From positions 19,528,720 to 19,592,719 of the forward strand of contig NC_135151.1 in assembly GCF_050948215.1 (NCBI RefSeq): a stretch of DNA of 64,000 bases. Reading direction: 5' to 3'. The first letter of the stretch is position 1, and every line of letters starts with the position of its first letter. Shown piece after piece: positions 11,652 through 21,255 of this stretch. Position numbers and translations under genes: made by a program. The notes beneath the pieces were generated by a model. That model worked only from the letters and a program-made list of their open reading frames with translations, was not told the DNA's origin and did no database searches. This DNA is from Halictus rubicundus. Taxonomy: Eukaryota; Arthropoda; Insecta; Hymenoptera; Halictidae.

Positions 11652-11935
11652 ACAGGGTGAGTCACCTAACATCTGCACCTCAAATATCTTTGTTGTTTCT
11701 AAAGATACGTAAAATATGAGACAAAGTTGAATGGTACAATGGTTGGGCTGACACGATGCCAAAAAAATTTTGTTTTTATGTCAGTTTTATGTCAGTCTGA
11801 GATATCAAGGTCACCTTGACTTTTTTGAATGGAACCACCCCTTTTTTAAACACATACAATGACAGTCCCTTTCATTAGGGATTCAGTGACAATAATTATT
11901 CCAAGGTCATTCAAGGTCACATACAGGTCCCTCTA
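11652..11935. mobile_element. TACAGGGTGAGTCACC repeat with TCAAGGTCA sites
   Basis: It starts TACAGGGTGAGTCACCTAAC, a terminus of the same group as 850 and 19722, but lacks a clear right end. It contains a perfect palindrome TCAAGGTCACCTTGA at 11805-11819 and two further sites, CCAAGGTCA and TCAAGGTCA, at 11901-11919. Confidence 0.55.
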
Positions 11936-13104
11936 TATAATCACGTTCTTGTTATTTTTATAAAGTGATGTAGCATAGTTTAAACTAACTTAAACAGCTG
12001 CTCAGTGAAGACAGTGTTGATTAGTCGATCGTGATCACTCGAAAGCAGTGATTTCGAGGGATTCAATTTCAATTTCGCCGGCAGAAGTCTAAAATTTTTC
12101 GCGTCCGCTGTATCGCGGTGCAGTCATGCATCGGGAAATTAACGTGGCTGGTGTGTGGCGCAGAGAATCGCAAGGTAAACGTTTTTATTCGGCGGGCCCC
12201 GGTCGAAGATTAATGGCATCGTTTTGCGGAGAGGTATTCGTCGACGATTTCGCGGACGCTGGTGAAAATTGTATAATGATTGATAATCTACGCCGGCCAC
12301 CGAACGAACCTGGCCGCGCGAATACGCGGCGCGTGTAATCCTCCTCGCACGATGCCCCTACCCCCCCCCCCCGAGAAACCGGCGGAAAATCTGAAAAACG
12401 GTTAAAGGGTGAGGGGTCGGGAAAAAGGCGAGACGAAATGAGATCTCGTGCGTCGGTCATAAATCACACGCGTGGACTTAACTACTTTATAACCGTCCGG
12501 CAGAACGAGCCGTGTTATCGATGAAAGTTTCAAGTCCGAGCGGTTGGCTCCTATTAAAATAAACCCAGGGCCGGGCCGGTCGCGCGGCGTCCCCCGTTAC
12601 GTAACTCCGTGAAAAAGAAAAGTTCGCATGAAGATCGTATATTTGAGATTACCAGGCCGGCCAGGGATGCACTATATTTTCACGGAACCCCGCCGCGTGG
12701 CTCGCTCACGCTACCCACGAAGAACCGAGACCTTGTCTGCACGTTTATTGAAATCGTACGCTCGTTAATTCCCACGCCTGCCCATGGAAAATTTTCTATT
12801 TATTGTAGCCCCGGCGCGGGCGAATTATCATTAACACGTTGATTAAGTAGCCACGAGCTGCTCCGGCCAGACGGGACAAGGTCTCTTTGTCCGCTCAGGG
12901 GTGCGCTACCTGTTCAAGTTTACGTAATTATGGATTTCTTAACCGTTCGGAACCTTCCTTCCGGAATTATTGTTAATGTTCGAAAATACAGCGGACGTAA
13001 TTATTTGGAAAGATTTGTGAGATCACACTTTGAGTGTTCTGTTCGTAATCATATGATTACAGTTTATCGTAGATTTCGAGAAGATCGTGTTCGAGGATGC
13101 AATA
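11936..13104. other. Gene-free stretch; weak first-exon candidate at 12126
   Basis: TATAAAG (11959) and TCAGT (12002) lie upstream of an ATG at 12126. A short frame there runs into CAAGGTAAAC, which resembles a splice donor at 12175. The TATA-to-Inr spacing of about 45 bp is too long, and I cannot identify a following exon, so I do not call a gene. A poly-C run lies at 12361-12372. Confidence 0.3.
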
Positions 13105-13179
13105 TATGGACCGTCTATTTCGAAAGTGGTGAAAAATTATGTGATATCTCATTTTTTCTTTCAAAATAGACGGTCCATA
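13105..13179. repeat. 22-bp inverted repeat with short loop
   Basis: TATGGACCGTCTATTTCGAA at 13105 is repeated inverted, ending at 13179, with 21 of 22 bases paired. The spacer is 31 bp. It could be a tiny MITE or a cruciform-prone hairpin. Confidence 0.6.
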
Positions 13180-13200
13180 CAATAGAACTCGATCAGGCGT

Positions 13201-13425
13201 TTAACACTAGGTATACGGAGCACTAAAAATGACTATTTTACATTTCCTTATAAAAATAACATGAATGTATCTATCAAAATCTGTAGCCATTTTGTAAATA
13301 ATATATACTTAGAGAAATCAATTTGTTAAATAATTCCTTATGGATCCATGTGTGCAATCTCAATATTCGTGAATTAAAAATATTAGAATTCGTCATTTCG
13401 ACGGGTCCCGTGAATCTAGTGTTAA
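13201..13425 (+). mobile_element. TTAA-flanked MITE, family C
   Basis: TTAA lies at 13201 and 13422. Left end CACTAGGTATACGGAGCACT; right end GACGGGTCCCGTGAATCTAG then TGTTAA. Other copies are at 30738, 36837 (outer), 36917 (inner), 46743 and, decayed, 58386. The length is consistently about 225 bp. Non-coding. Confidence 0.8.
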
Positions 13426-13679
13426 ACTTGACTGGGGTAAAATCACAACATTACAAAAATTCCATTTTTAGTATGGAAAAAAAAACAATTATTCGAATTG
13501 ATCAATCGTAACGGTGATAATAAAAGTTGTTAATATTATTTACGTTCTCGCGTTAATTTAATGCGGTGTCCCCATACAAATCTCGCTACGTTTGTTAGGT
13601 AAATTATCAGATACATTTTATAACAAATTCCACCGTATATTTCTTTGATATTTTTTTTCCTGCCTCTTTTTGATATTAT

Positions 13680-13800
13680 CACTTTGACCGCCAAACTAGA
13701 AACCTCAAAAATTCCATAAAAGTAAGTTATTGAATGAAATAAAAATTGAGCAAAATTAAACGTACGAAATTGAATAGTCTTCCACCTGTCTTGCATTTTA
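13680..13800 (-). repeat. Unoccupied copy of repeat interrupted at 7.6 kb
   Basis: Read on the minus strand this matches 7515-7613 joined to 7835-7895 without the MITE, so it serves as an approximate empty-site paralogue. The 95-codon antisense frame covering it is AT-rich and has no domain. Confidence 0.45.
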
Positions 13801-15572
13801 CAGATCCTAATCCACTTTGGCACAATGAATTAATCTAAAAATTGCAAGAATTGTATGAATATTGGAAATGCCTTAAGAAGAATTTTTTTAAGAATCACGC
13901 TGGATGCAACTGCTAATTATATTATATGATAAAAATCATTTTGGAAAATCCAATAGCAGGTCGTTCCGCTTTTAACCATGCAGAAGATTAATTTCGAAGA
14001 GTTCAAGTCCTGATTTAATCATTCGACTAATCCCTCGATGAACGTTACCGTCGAACGACACACAGAAATTGAATTCTCCTAAATTTCCCTGACTTCTTAT
14101 TGATCCTCGAATAACCGAAGACCGAAGCGGACGCGGTGAAACGAAAGTAGGGTTCGCAATTATCACATGCGATTAGCATAACGGGGAAATAAGGCGAGTA
14201 TCGGAGCATCTAGACGGTGTCAGAACCCATCGGAGGTAATGTGCACGCGGGAGAGGAATATTCTTAGGGACGGTCAGAGAGTGGAGCAGCGGCGGAGTTT
14301 GCAGGAAAGTTTGAAGCACCAAAGCGACGGAGGAAGACTACGAGCTCCGAGCAGCCGTGCGGACCGCCATTGAGAGACCGAGGAGCGAGACGCGGTTACG
14401 TTTGTATTATGCCGGAATCGCGTCGAGAGTTGCGCTTCGAGTTCCGAATGGACCGACATGCCGAGTTTCGAAAAATATCCTCCGCCGTACGGTCAAGCTC
14501 TTAATCTGTCTTGTTCCGTGCGACGAAGGAACCGTATTCGAGCGAACAGAGGCCATATCGCACACGTAGACACACACACACACACACACACACGAGCTCC
14601 GAGTCTGCGAAGAGAACATTGTCTCGGCGAGCGAGGACAGTGCCGCGGAACGGAGCCAAAAGAATTTGTAAATATTTCAGAGCGCACGGCGGCCTTTGAG
14701 TTATCCAAGATACGAGGGAAACAGGAAGAAAACCGTACCGGGAGATGTACGAAGGTATTTCGTCCACGGGTCGCAATACCGGAGGCTAGGGCCAACATGG
14801 CTTTCCGAGTCATCGCACGTACTTCATGAGACTTCGGTGCGAAATAATTGTTTCCGGTCGGAGCGTGCCGGCATTTTCTAATTTCGGATACCTATCGGCT
14901 AGTCGAAATCAGCCCGCCGATGTATACCGCCACGTTTTCCGGGCAGTAACCCGTTGCAGCCGGGTTCCAGCGCAGGAAATAGTGTACGGTCGGGTGGTGA
15001 GAAGGGGGCGGGGGGAAGGGGAAGAGGAGACTGTTCAAACAGGACAAGAGTCTTTGTATACAGAGCTAAGGAAACCGATGGGACGTGAGCTCATCGTGGG
15101 TTTCGCGAATGAAGCCGGGTCTAACGGACTCTTTTGAGAAATCTTCCTCTCCCGTCGTTCTCTTCCCCCACCCCCCCTCCACCGTTCTTTTGTCTTTTAA
15201 CGTGGCCCCGTTCGACGAACACTTCCCGGGTCCTCCACGTATCCGTAATATATTTTGATTTCTCGAGAGATCTCCGACTCCGATGTCTCCTTCGAGGCGA
15301 CGCGCACCGGGCGAATTCGGTTTGTCGTGCATCGGCGGCACACACGTCTCCAAACAGCTCGAATTTTTCGAGGAGAAGCGCTTTGAGACGCGGAGATCGC
15401 GTCGCGATAGACGATTTGCGATACGCGACGCGAAAGTCTTGAGAGAGTAGCGGATCCTCTTCGTCGAACTCGTTAACGAGCGACATCGATCCGCGTTGCC
15501 CTCGAACCGGCGCACGGTGCCGCGAATCGCCATTCTAGGTGGAATAAAAATCACAGATCGTTTCACGCTTCT
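13801..15572. other. Gene-free; CpG-rich with CA repeat
   Basis: A CpG-rich block covers 14200-15570, with a (CA)n microsatellite at 14571-14593. Many overlapping frames exist on both strands (the longest is 166 codons, antisense at 15066-15566) because stop codons are rare in such DNA. None has a recognisable domain. The block could be a promoter or 5'UTR region, but I cannot prove a start site. Confidence 0.35.
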
Positions 15573-15784
15573 TCAAACCGATCGAAATTCTCTGTTTGGT
15601 CGTGAAATGAGATTCAACGTATGTAGAACCTTTGAAAATAATATTATATAAATTATAGAAACAGATATAAAAACAAATGAAAAATATAATATTAAATAAG
15701 TGTAACAATAATATCTAAATATAACAATATAAAAATTATTCTTCGCTGATATCGCTATCAACTACTTATGGGATTAGACGGAAG

Positions 15785-16245
15785 TTCTTGTTAAAAGTAG
15801 ATCTAACACACCTGTCGGTATTTGTATTTTTTGCGGTATCGCCCTATAATAATTTATGATGGGATCAGAAGTAATTAACTTCATTGCTGTTAAGTCGTAG
15901 TTTGTAGATACAAGCGAATTCTTCTTTGTGTTGCTAAAATCCTAAACTTTCTTATGTCTTTGTTGCGAGCTTCCTGAGCCTCTTCAGACATCGTGCCAAT
16001 TGGCAATAGGCATGATTTACTTATTTCTATGAAATAATAATTTGTGCACTGTAACGGGCGTGTAAAACCGAGGATATAAATTTAAATATAAATCTTTTGT
16101 TCCGCGAACAAATTTCTCGAAATTTAGAAAATTAGTGTTGTGACTCGAAGAGTCGTTCAAGAAGTTCCTTATTAATGCCTGTTATTTTCGAAGTTTCTGC
16201 AAAGTTTTTGAAGAAACGTCTAGCTGTGTTACAAAGATTTTAAAA
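15785..16245 (-). pseudogene. Decayed mobile-element-type protein (NTARRFF / SEEAQEARNKD family)
   Basis: Translating the minus strand across shifting frames gives a collinear series of blocks. In N- to C-terminal order they are NTARRFF (about 16230), ITGINKELLERLF (about 16180), NFEKF and YLNLYPRFY then PVTVHKLLFH (16120-16040), LPIGTMSEEAQEARNKD (about 16005-15955), a TSDPII block (about 15860) and a leucine-rich tail. I recognise these blocks from memory as a protein family encoded by repeats in arthropod genomes, but I cannot name the superfamily or its enzymatic role. At least three frameshifts and several stops break the frame, so it is dead. No start codon or element ends are visible. 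The neighbouring DNA is AT-rich repeat DNA, and a family-A MITE follows at 16483. Confidence 0.6.
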
Positions 16246-16482
16246 AATTGTGACAAGCAGGTTAGCAGATATTCGCAGCTGATTTTCATCAGAATCCCTT
16301 CTATACAGTTTGAACTGAATGCAATAAAAATTTCAAGAAGGGATCTCTTGAGACTTTCTAGTTCTGCTCTATTAAAGTCAACTAACCGTCATAGAAAACT
16401 GGTACTTAAGAAATCTCTAAAAATTATTGTAAAGGACTTTATCAACGAACTTTCTGAACATTAATGTAAATATTTACTTATG

Positions 16483-16730
16483 TTAACCCTTTGCACTCGA
16501 GTGGTGACTCTGAAGCACCACTAGAAACTGTTGTGGCATTATTTCAAAGAAACTACAAAATATATTACAAAATATTCGTTGCATTACAAAATTTTTATCA
16601 ATAGATTACTAAACATTTAAATGTTATATGTGTAAATCGGATCAGTTTCGTACGAATACAATGAAAATATTCCAAGACGGAAGAAAAATTTAGTTTTACA
16701 ATGAAAATAGCGCCGAGTGCAAAGGGTTAA
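16483..16730 (+). mobile_element. TTAA-flanked MITE, family A
   Basis: Intact TTAA on both sides; ends CCCTTTGCACTCG and CGAGTGCAAAGGG form a perfect 13-bp inverted repeat. Shares GGTGACTCTGAAGCACCACT with the copies at 4021 and 25459. Confidence 0.85.
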
Positions 16731-18035
16731 TATGGAATATCGTGCATAGAGGCTTAAAGATTCATATTTATTGCTCCGACATAATTTTCTTTAGAGTAAG
16801 TATAAACGTATTACTTCGCCGTATTATTGTTCGGAGTTTTCACGTGTTGATTTAAATACTTATATTTCTATTAAATGAATGGGTACAATTAGGCTCAATA
16901 AACATTCCGAAAGAATATATGAATGTTATATAAAATGGCCATTCGCGACACTGTACCGAATTACTATACCGTTCGAAAATTTCAATTGGCCCTCGGAATT
17001 ACAACCGGATCGCTCCGAACTTATCCAGACGAAAAATTTCGGCTATCCATTAAACTTGGCTCCTCCCGATCAAATAATTTATCTCCCGGCTAGAAAGAGA
17101 TAGAGAGAAAGAGAGAAAGAGAGAGAAAGAGAGGATGTTCCTTGGCGACGCTTCCACGGACCAGATTAATTCGCCGTATCCGCTCCGCGGGCGCTGGACG
17201 GTCGCGAGCCGTACCCGCCTCGAAAATATTGGCCGAGGATTGCTCGGCGACCCGCTCGTCCCCTAAGCTATAACGTGCCAGCCAGCCAACCGGACCGGAT
17301 CTCCTCGAGAATACCGTGTGTTTCACTGGTATCGACGAGCCTAGAGCTTTCTGCACCACTGGAGGCGACCGTGATTCCGTTTCGACGACTGTTCACTGCA
17401 TTCTTCCGGGTGGGGCTCGTGCCAGATACGGACCAGCAACGTCTTATGAATTCCGTGTCCCGAACTGAAAGATCATTCTTCTCGGCTCGAGCGATACCTT
17501 GTCTCGAGTGGAACACGGGCCGCTGAATTTTCGGATCTACCACTCGTTCACCCATTCACTCATTGACCCGTGCCTCTACAATTTTATTCCGATAGAAGAT
17601 GACGCTTTTTACTTCGAAATAAGAAAATCCCTATCCCCTTCTCTTCTTCTTCGTCCGAAATACGACGAACTCCGGGCCTGAGGCATCACCTTCTATCGAA
17701 AATTGTAGCGCTATATCGGCGCGGGGTCAGAAGTGACTCCGGCGTAGGCCTCGAACTCGCAGGAGTTCGATGGTTAAGGTACACCGACCCGTTTTTGTTT
17801 GATTTTTCGCTCAGATTATTTGCTCCTCCTTTTGTTGCTAATATGTACTTTTCATTCTTAAACTCGCGGCGAAATTACACGTTTCGAATGGGTGTGTCAT
17901 CGGTGGCACGGAACGTGACGAAATAAATCAAATTACAATAATGATAATTAGAACTAGACTACGGGTGTTTGTGCAAAATAAAAATTCTTTATCTGAATTG
18001 CAACAAACAGACATTTATTTTCTTTCTTCTTATTA
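16731..18035. other. Gene-free stretch with GA microsatellite
   Basis: A (GA)n-rich repeat lies at 17093-17135. Overlapping frames at 17090-17681 on both strands carry no domain. At 17940-18000 there is a partial sequence resembling the repeat that follows. Confidence 0.4.
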
Positions 18036-18233
18036 GACTGCGGATCTTCACGCAAAATAAAAAATATTTGCAATGATTGCAAGACACAGGAGCGAAATAA
18101 ACATTTCTTTCTTCCCTTAATTATTTTATTAGGCTAAAACCAACACGGCTGGAGTCCTTAAATCTTTTTAATATGTCCACTGCTTTAAATCGTGCTCGCC
18201 CATTTTTGTCGTGAACGCATAAAATCCGCAGTC
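18036..18233. mobile_element. 198-bp element with GACTGCGGAT ends
   Basis: GACTGCGGAT at 18036 and its inverse ATCCGCAGTC at 18224 bound the element. The interior resembles 39517-39675 (CGGATCTT, GCAAAATAA, then CATTTTTGTC). I do not know the superfamily; target duplication is unclear. Confidence 0.5.
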
Positions 18234-19310
18234 CACTTATTATGTTCAGCAGATTGAAGATAATATAATAATTGAAATTTTTCTGATACTTTTGCTACTT
18301 GGAACTCCAGCTACTAATTATAACGATGGCTTCTATTTCGATGCAAGACGAAACGAATTCGACGGAATTCTTTGGAAAATGTGCGAAAACTGCAAACGTT
18401 CCGGGTTAGAAAATGTACACGGGGAGAATAGGGTTTTCCGAGAAATCTTTTAAGGTTTCGCTACGTTTCGCAGAAAGGGCGTCGGAGGCGCAGTACTCGA
18501 GGACTCGAAGCTCGAGGATTATGCAGGCTGAGGCGACGCGGCGGGGCGGTGCGTGCGCGCGTTATCTTGCGTGTATGCAAATGGCAGCCGGGTCCGGACT
18601 TAATCAAGAGATACTGTAACACGCTCCCTGTGAATCGGATACCAATCACTGGTCCCGCGGCGAACGGGTTTCTTTGAGGCGAATTAGGACCCGCACCGGA
18701 GCCAGCTTGAGAGACCTACCAACTTCATCGTAGTGCTGATGATCTGAAGCAAGATCGGAGAAGCAGGGAGAGAGAGGGAGAGAGGGAAGAGCCTTTAACT
18801 GGTTTCATCGTATGAATACGAAATCGAGTGCTTTCATTAGGAATACGCACGACCGACACACGGTAATAAGGGGACGTTTATAATACGGGAACGATACTTT
18901 CACAATTGCAGTTAATTTCCCGGCCTGAACGAGTTTGTGTAACGTTTCGCAAAAATTCACGTTCTCCGGAGTGTTAACCGGTTAATTAAGATTCCAAGTA
19001 AAATAACTGAAATTGATATTTATATTAGGATTCTCGGTATATTTTTCACAGATTTTATGCACTTACCGGTAAGATTGGAATCATTCATTTCTGTATATAA
19101 CGCTTGGCTAAAGTAATTTCACGGTATTCGTCTCGGGAAACGCGGGATTAATTGAATTTTTATATCAATATTGATATCATTTAGGAATACGGTATTGGTT
19201 CGCCTTGTAATTCCTCGGTCTCATGAAATAAACATCAGAGTTTGCAGATACGTTTGCATTTTATAACTTTTCAATAATATTTTTCTATCACATTTTGTTC
19301 CTGGTAAAGT
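18234..19310. other. Gene-free stretch
   Basis: CpG-rich to about 18830 with a GAGA-rich run at 18763-18790, then AT-rich. No gene recognised. Confidence 0.4.
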
Positions 19311-19341
19311 TTGACTGAAACTCTGGGACACCCTGTATATT
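19311..19341. mobile_element. Terminal fragment, TGGGACACCCTGTATA
   Basis: The end TCTGGGACACCCTGTATA is the reverse complement of the TACAGGGTGTCCC terminus. The repeat probably extends left toward 19190, but the other end is missing. Confidence 0.4.
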
Positions 19342-19721
19342 GGTCAAACGTATATTTGTGCGAACAGTAAATCTGCTACCGTTTTCACTAGTCAACTTTA
19401 AAGAATTCCGCAGAGAGATAAATCGTTGTATGCTTTATATAAATAAATTTAATATTACCTTTTACTTTTTCGTTTATCATTAGTATAAACGTTTCGCGTA
19501 TTCAACACTCGAATGCTTTTTAACGGAAACCTGTAATCGTTCCCATGAAACGCTTCTCGTCCGATTAAACAAATTTTTTATATATTAGTTATTCACATAA
19601 CTGCGCTCGCTTTTCACAAATATTGGAACCGTATTAATATTTTACGAATTATATTCAAACGACAACTGCAAATTAATCGAAAAAACAAGTGCAACTCGAA
19701 TTTAATCACGTAACAGTGATA

Positions 19722-19979
19722 TACAGGGTGTCTACGAAATCATGGTACAAGCGGGAGGGTAGTGATTATACATGCAAAAATAAGTCGGAACGAAGATGTA
19801 ACATTTTCTATACTCGCCGTCTCCGAGAAAATTTTAATGAAATTTCAATGAATTTTTAAACTCAACTTTCTCGAAAACGAGGTTTTCTGTCTTTATTTTT
19901 CGATTGATTTCAGCAAGGAATTATTACCCGGCCGTTTGCATTATAATTTCAAATACCTATAATTGAAAATACCCTGTAT
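19722..19979. mobile_element. TACAGGGTG-ended element, 258 bp
   Basis: It starts TACAGGGTGTCTACG and ends ATACCCTGTA. The interior has AACTTTCTCGAAAACGAGG, similar in type to the TTTTCGAGAAAAT sequences at 53108 and 58936. Non-coding. Confidence 0.65.
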
Positions 19980-20269
19980 ATGTAATCGCATACTAGTTTA
20001 ACACGAATCACACAGGTTACACAAGTATCATTATTATTATTACTATTATTGTAATAAAGATAATGCAGATTACATTAAAGATAGTACTGCAGTAAAGATA
20101 TCACCGATAAAGTAATAAAGATAACGAAGGTATTATATTAATATGGTTTCCGTTACTGCCATAAAGATATTGTACTAATATACATTTCATACTTCAAAAG
20201 ATTAAAGTAATTGAAGATATTTTGTTACAACATATTTTGCTCGAAGTGAAAAAAAGCAACTATACTTCA

Positions 20270-20910
20270 TACTTTCAGTTTGTTCATACTCTTTTCATTA
20301 CATATAGTGTAATAATTGTTTGCAAAATTATAAATATACAAGTATAAACGCTACGTATAAATAAACACCGTCTTTCCTTTGTTCCGTTGTAAACTAGTGG
20401 CATAAATTGGGCGATGTATTGTTATAAGGAAACGCGTAAAGTTAAGGAAGCAGGTTTCCTTTCAATTTATTTATCATTTCATTACATATAGTGTAATAAT
20501 CGTTTGCGGAATTATAAAGATATAACTATAAACGCTAAGTACAAATAAAGACTGCCTTTCCTTTGTTCTGTTGTAAATTGGTGGCATACATTGGGCGATG
20601 TATTTTTATAAGGAAACGCGTAAAGTTAAGGAAGCAGGTTTCCTTTCAGTTTATTTATCATTTCATTACATATAGTGTAATAATCGTTTGCAGAATTATA
20701 AATATACAACTATAAACGCTAAGTACAAATAAAGACTGCCTTTCCTTTGTTCTGTTGAAAACTGGTGGCATAAATTGAGTGATGTATTTTTATAAGGGAA
20801 GGCGTAAAATTAAGGAAGCTAATTAAACATACAACTATAAACGCTAGGTATACATGAAGACTGCCGTTCCTTTGTTCTGTTATAAACTGGTGGCATAAAT
20901 TCGGTGGTGA
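20270..20910 (+). repeat. 184-bp tandem array, 3 copies plus part
   Basis: The landmark CATTACATATAGTGTAATAA starts at 20296, 20480 and 20664, exactly 184 bp apart. Each unit carries CTTTCCTTTGTTC and AAGGAAACGCGTAAAG. A fourth unit is deleted internally at about 20825. Preceded by an AAAGATA-rich stretch (20040-20200). Confidence 0.85.
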
Positions 20911-20971
20911 TGTTTCAGCATATGTTCCAATCCTTATAAACACGAGGCTATACCTTAATAACCAAGACTCC

Positions 20972-21255
20972 GTAGATTCGCGATAAGGTAGAGCGACCAC
21001 GTTACCGACAAAAATCAGCGAAAAATGGTTTCACGTGACTCAACTTTTCGTCCTTGTATGAGAATATTTTTCGCTGGTAAAGGGCTCGTTCGAAAGGGGA
21101 AGGTTCAATCTAGCGCGCGCGGCTCATGAGCCGACGAGATTATGCGGATATTTGGTAACATAAGCGTTAGAGGTAGGCCAAAAATTGAGCGCAGATTCTG
21201 TAGATTCGCGATAAGGTAGAGCGACCACGTTACCGACAAAAAATCGGCGAAAAAT
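20972..21255 (+). repeat. 55-bp direct repeat pair
   Basis: A 55-bp segment beginning GTAGATTCGCGATAAGGTAG occurs at 20972-21026 and again at 21200-21255, nearly identical, 228 bp apart. No coding potential; origin unknown. Confidence 0.7.

Noticed and set aside
12126..12175. Possible first coding exon with donor GGTAAAC
   Set aside because: Only an ATG and a donor-like GTAAAC; TATA/Inr spacing is wrong and no downstream exon is recognisable.
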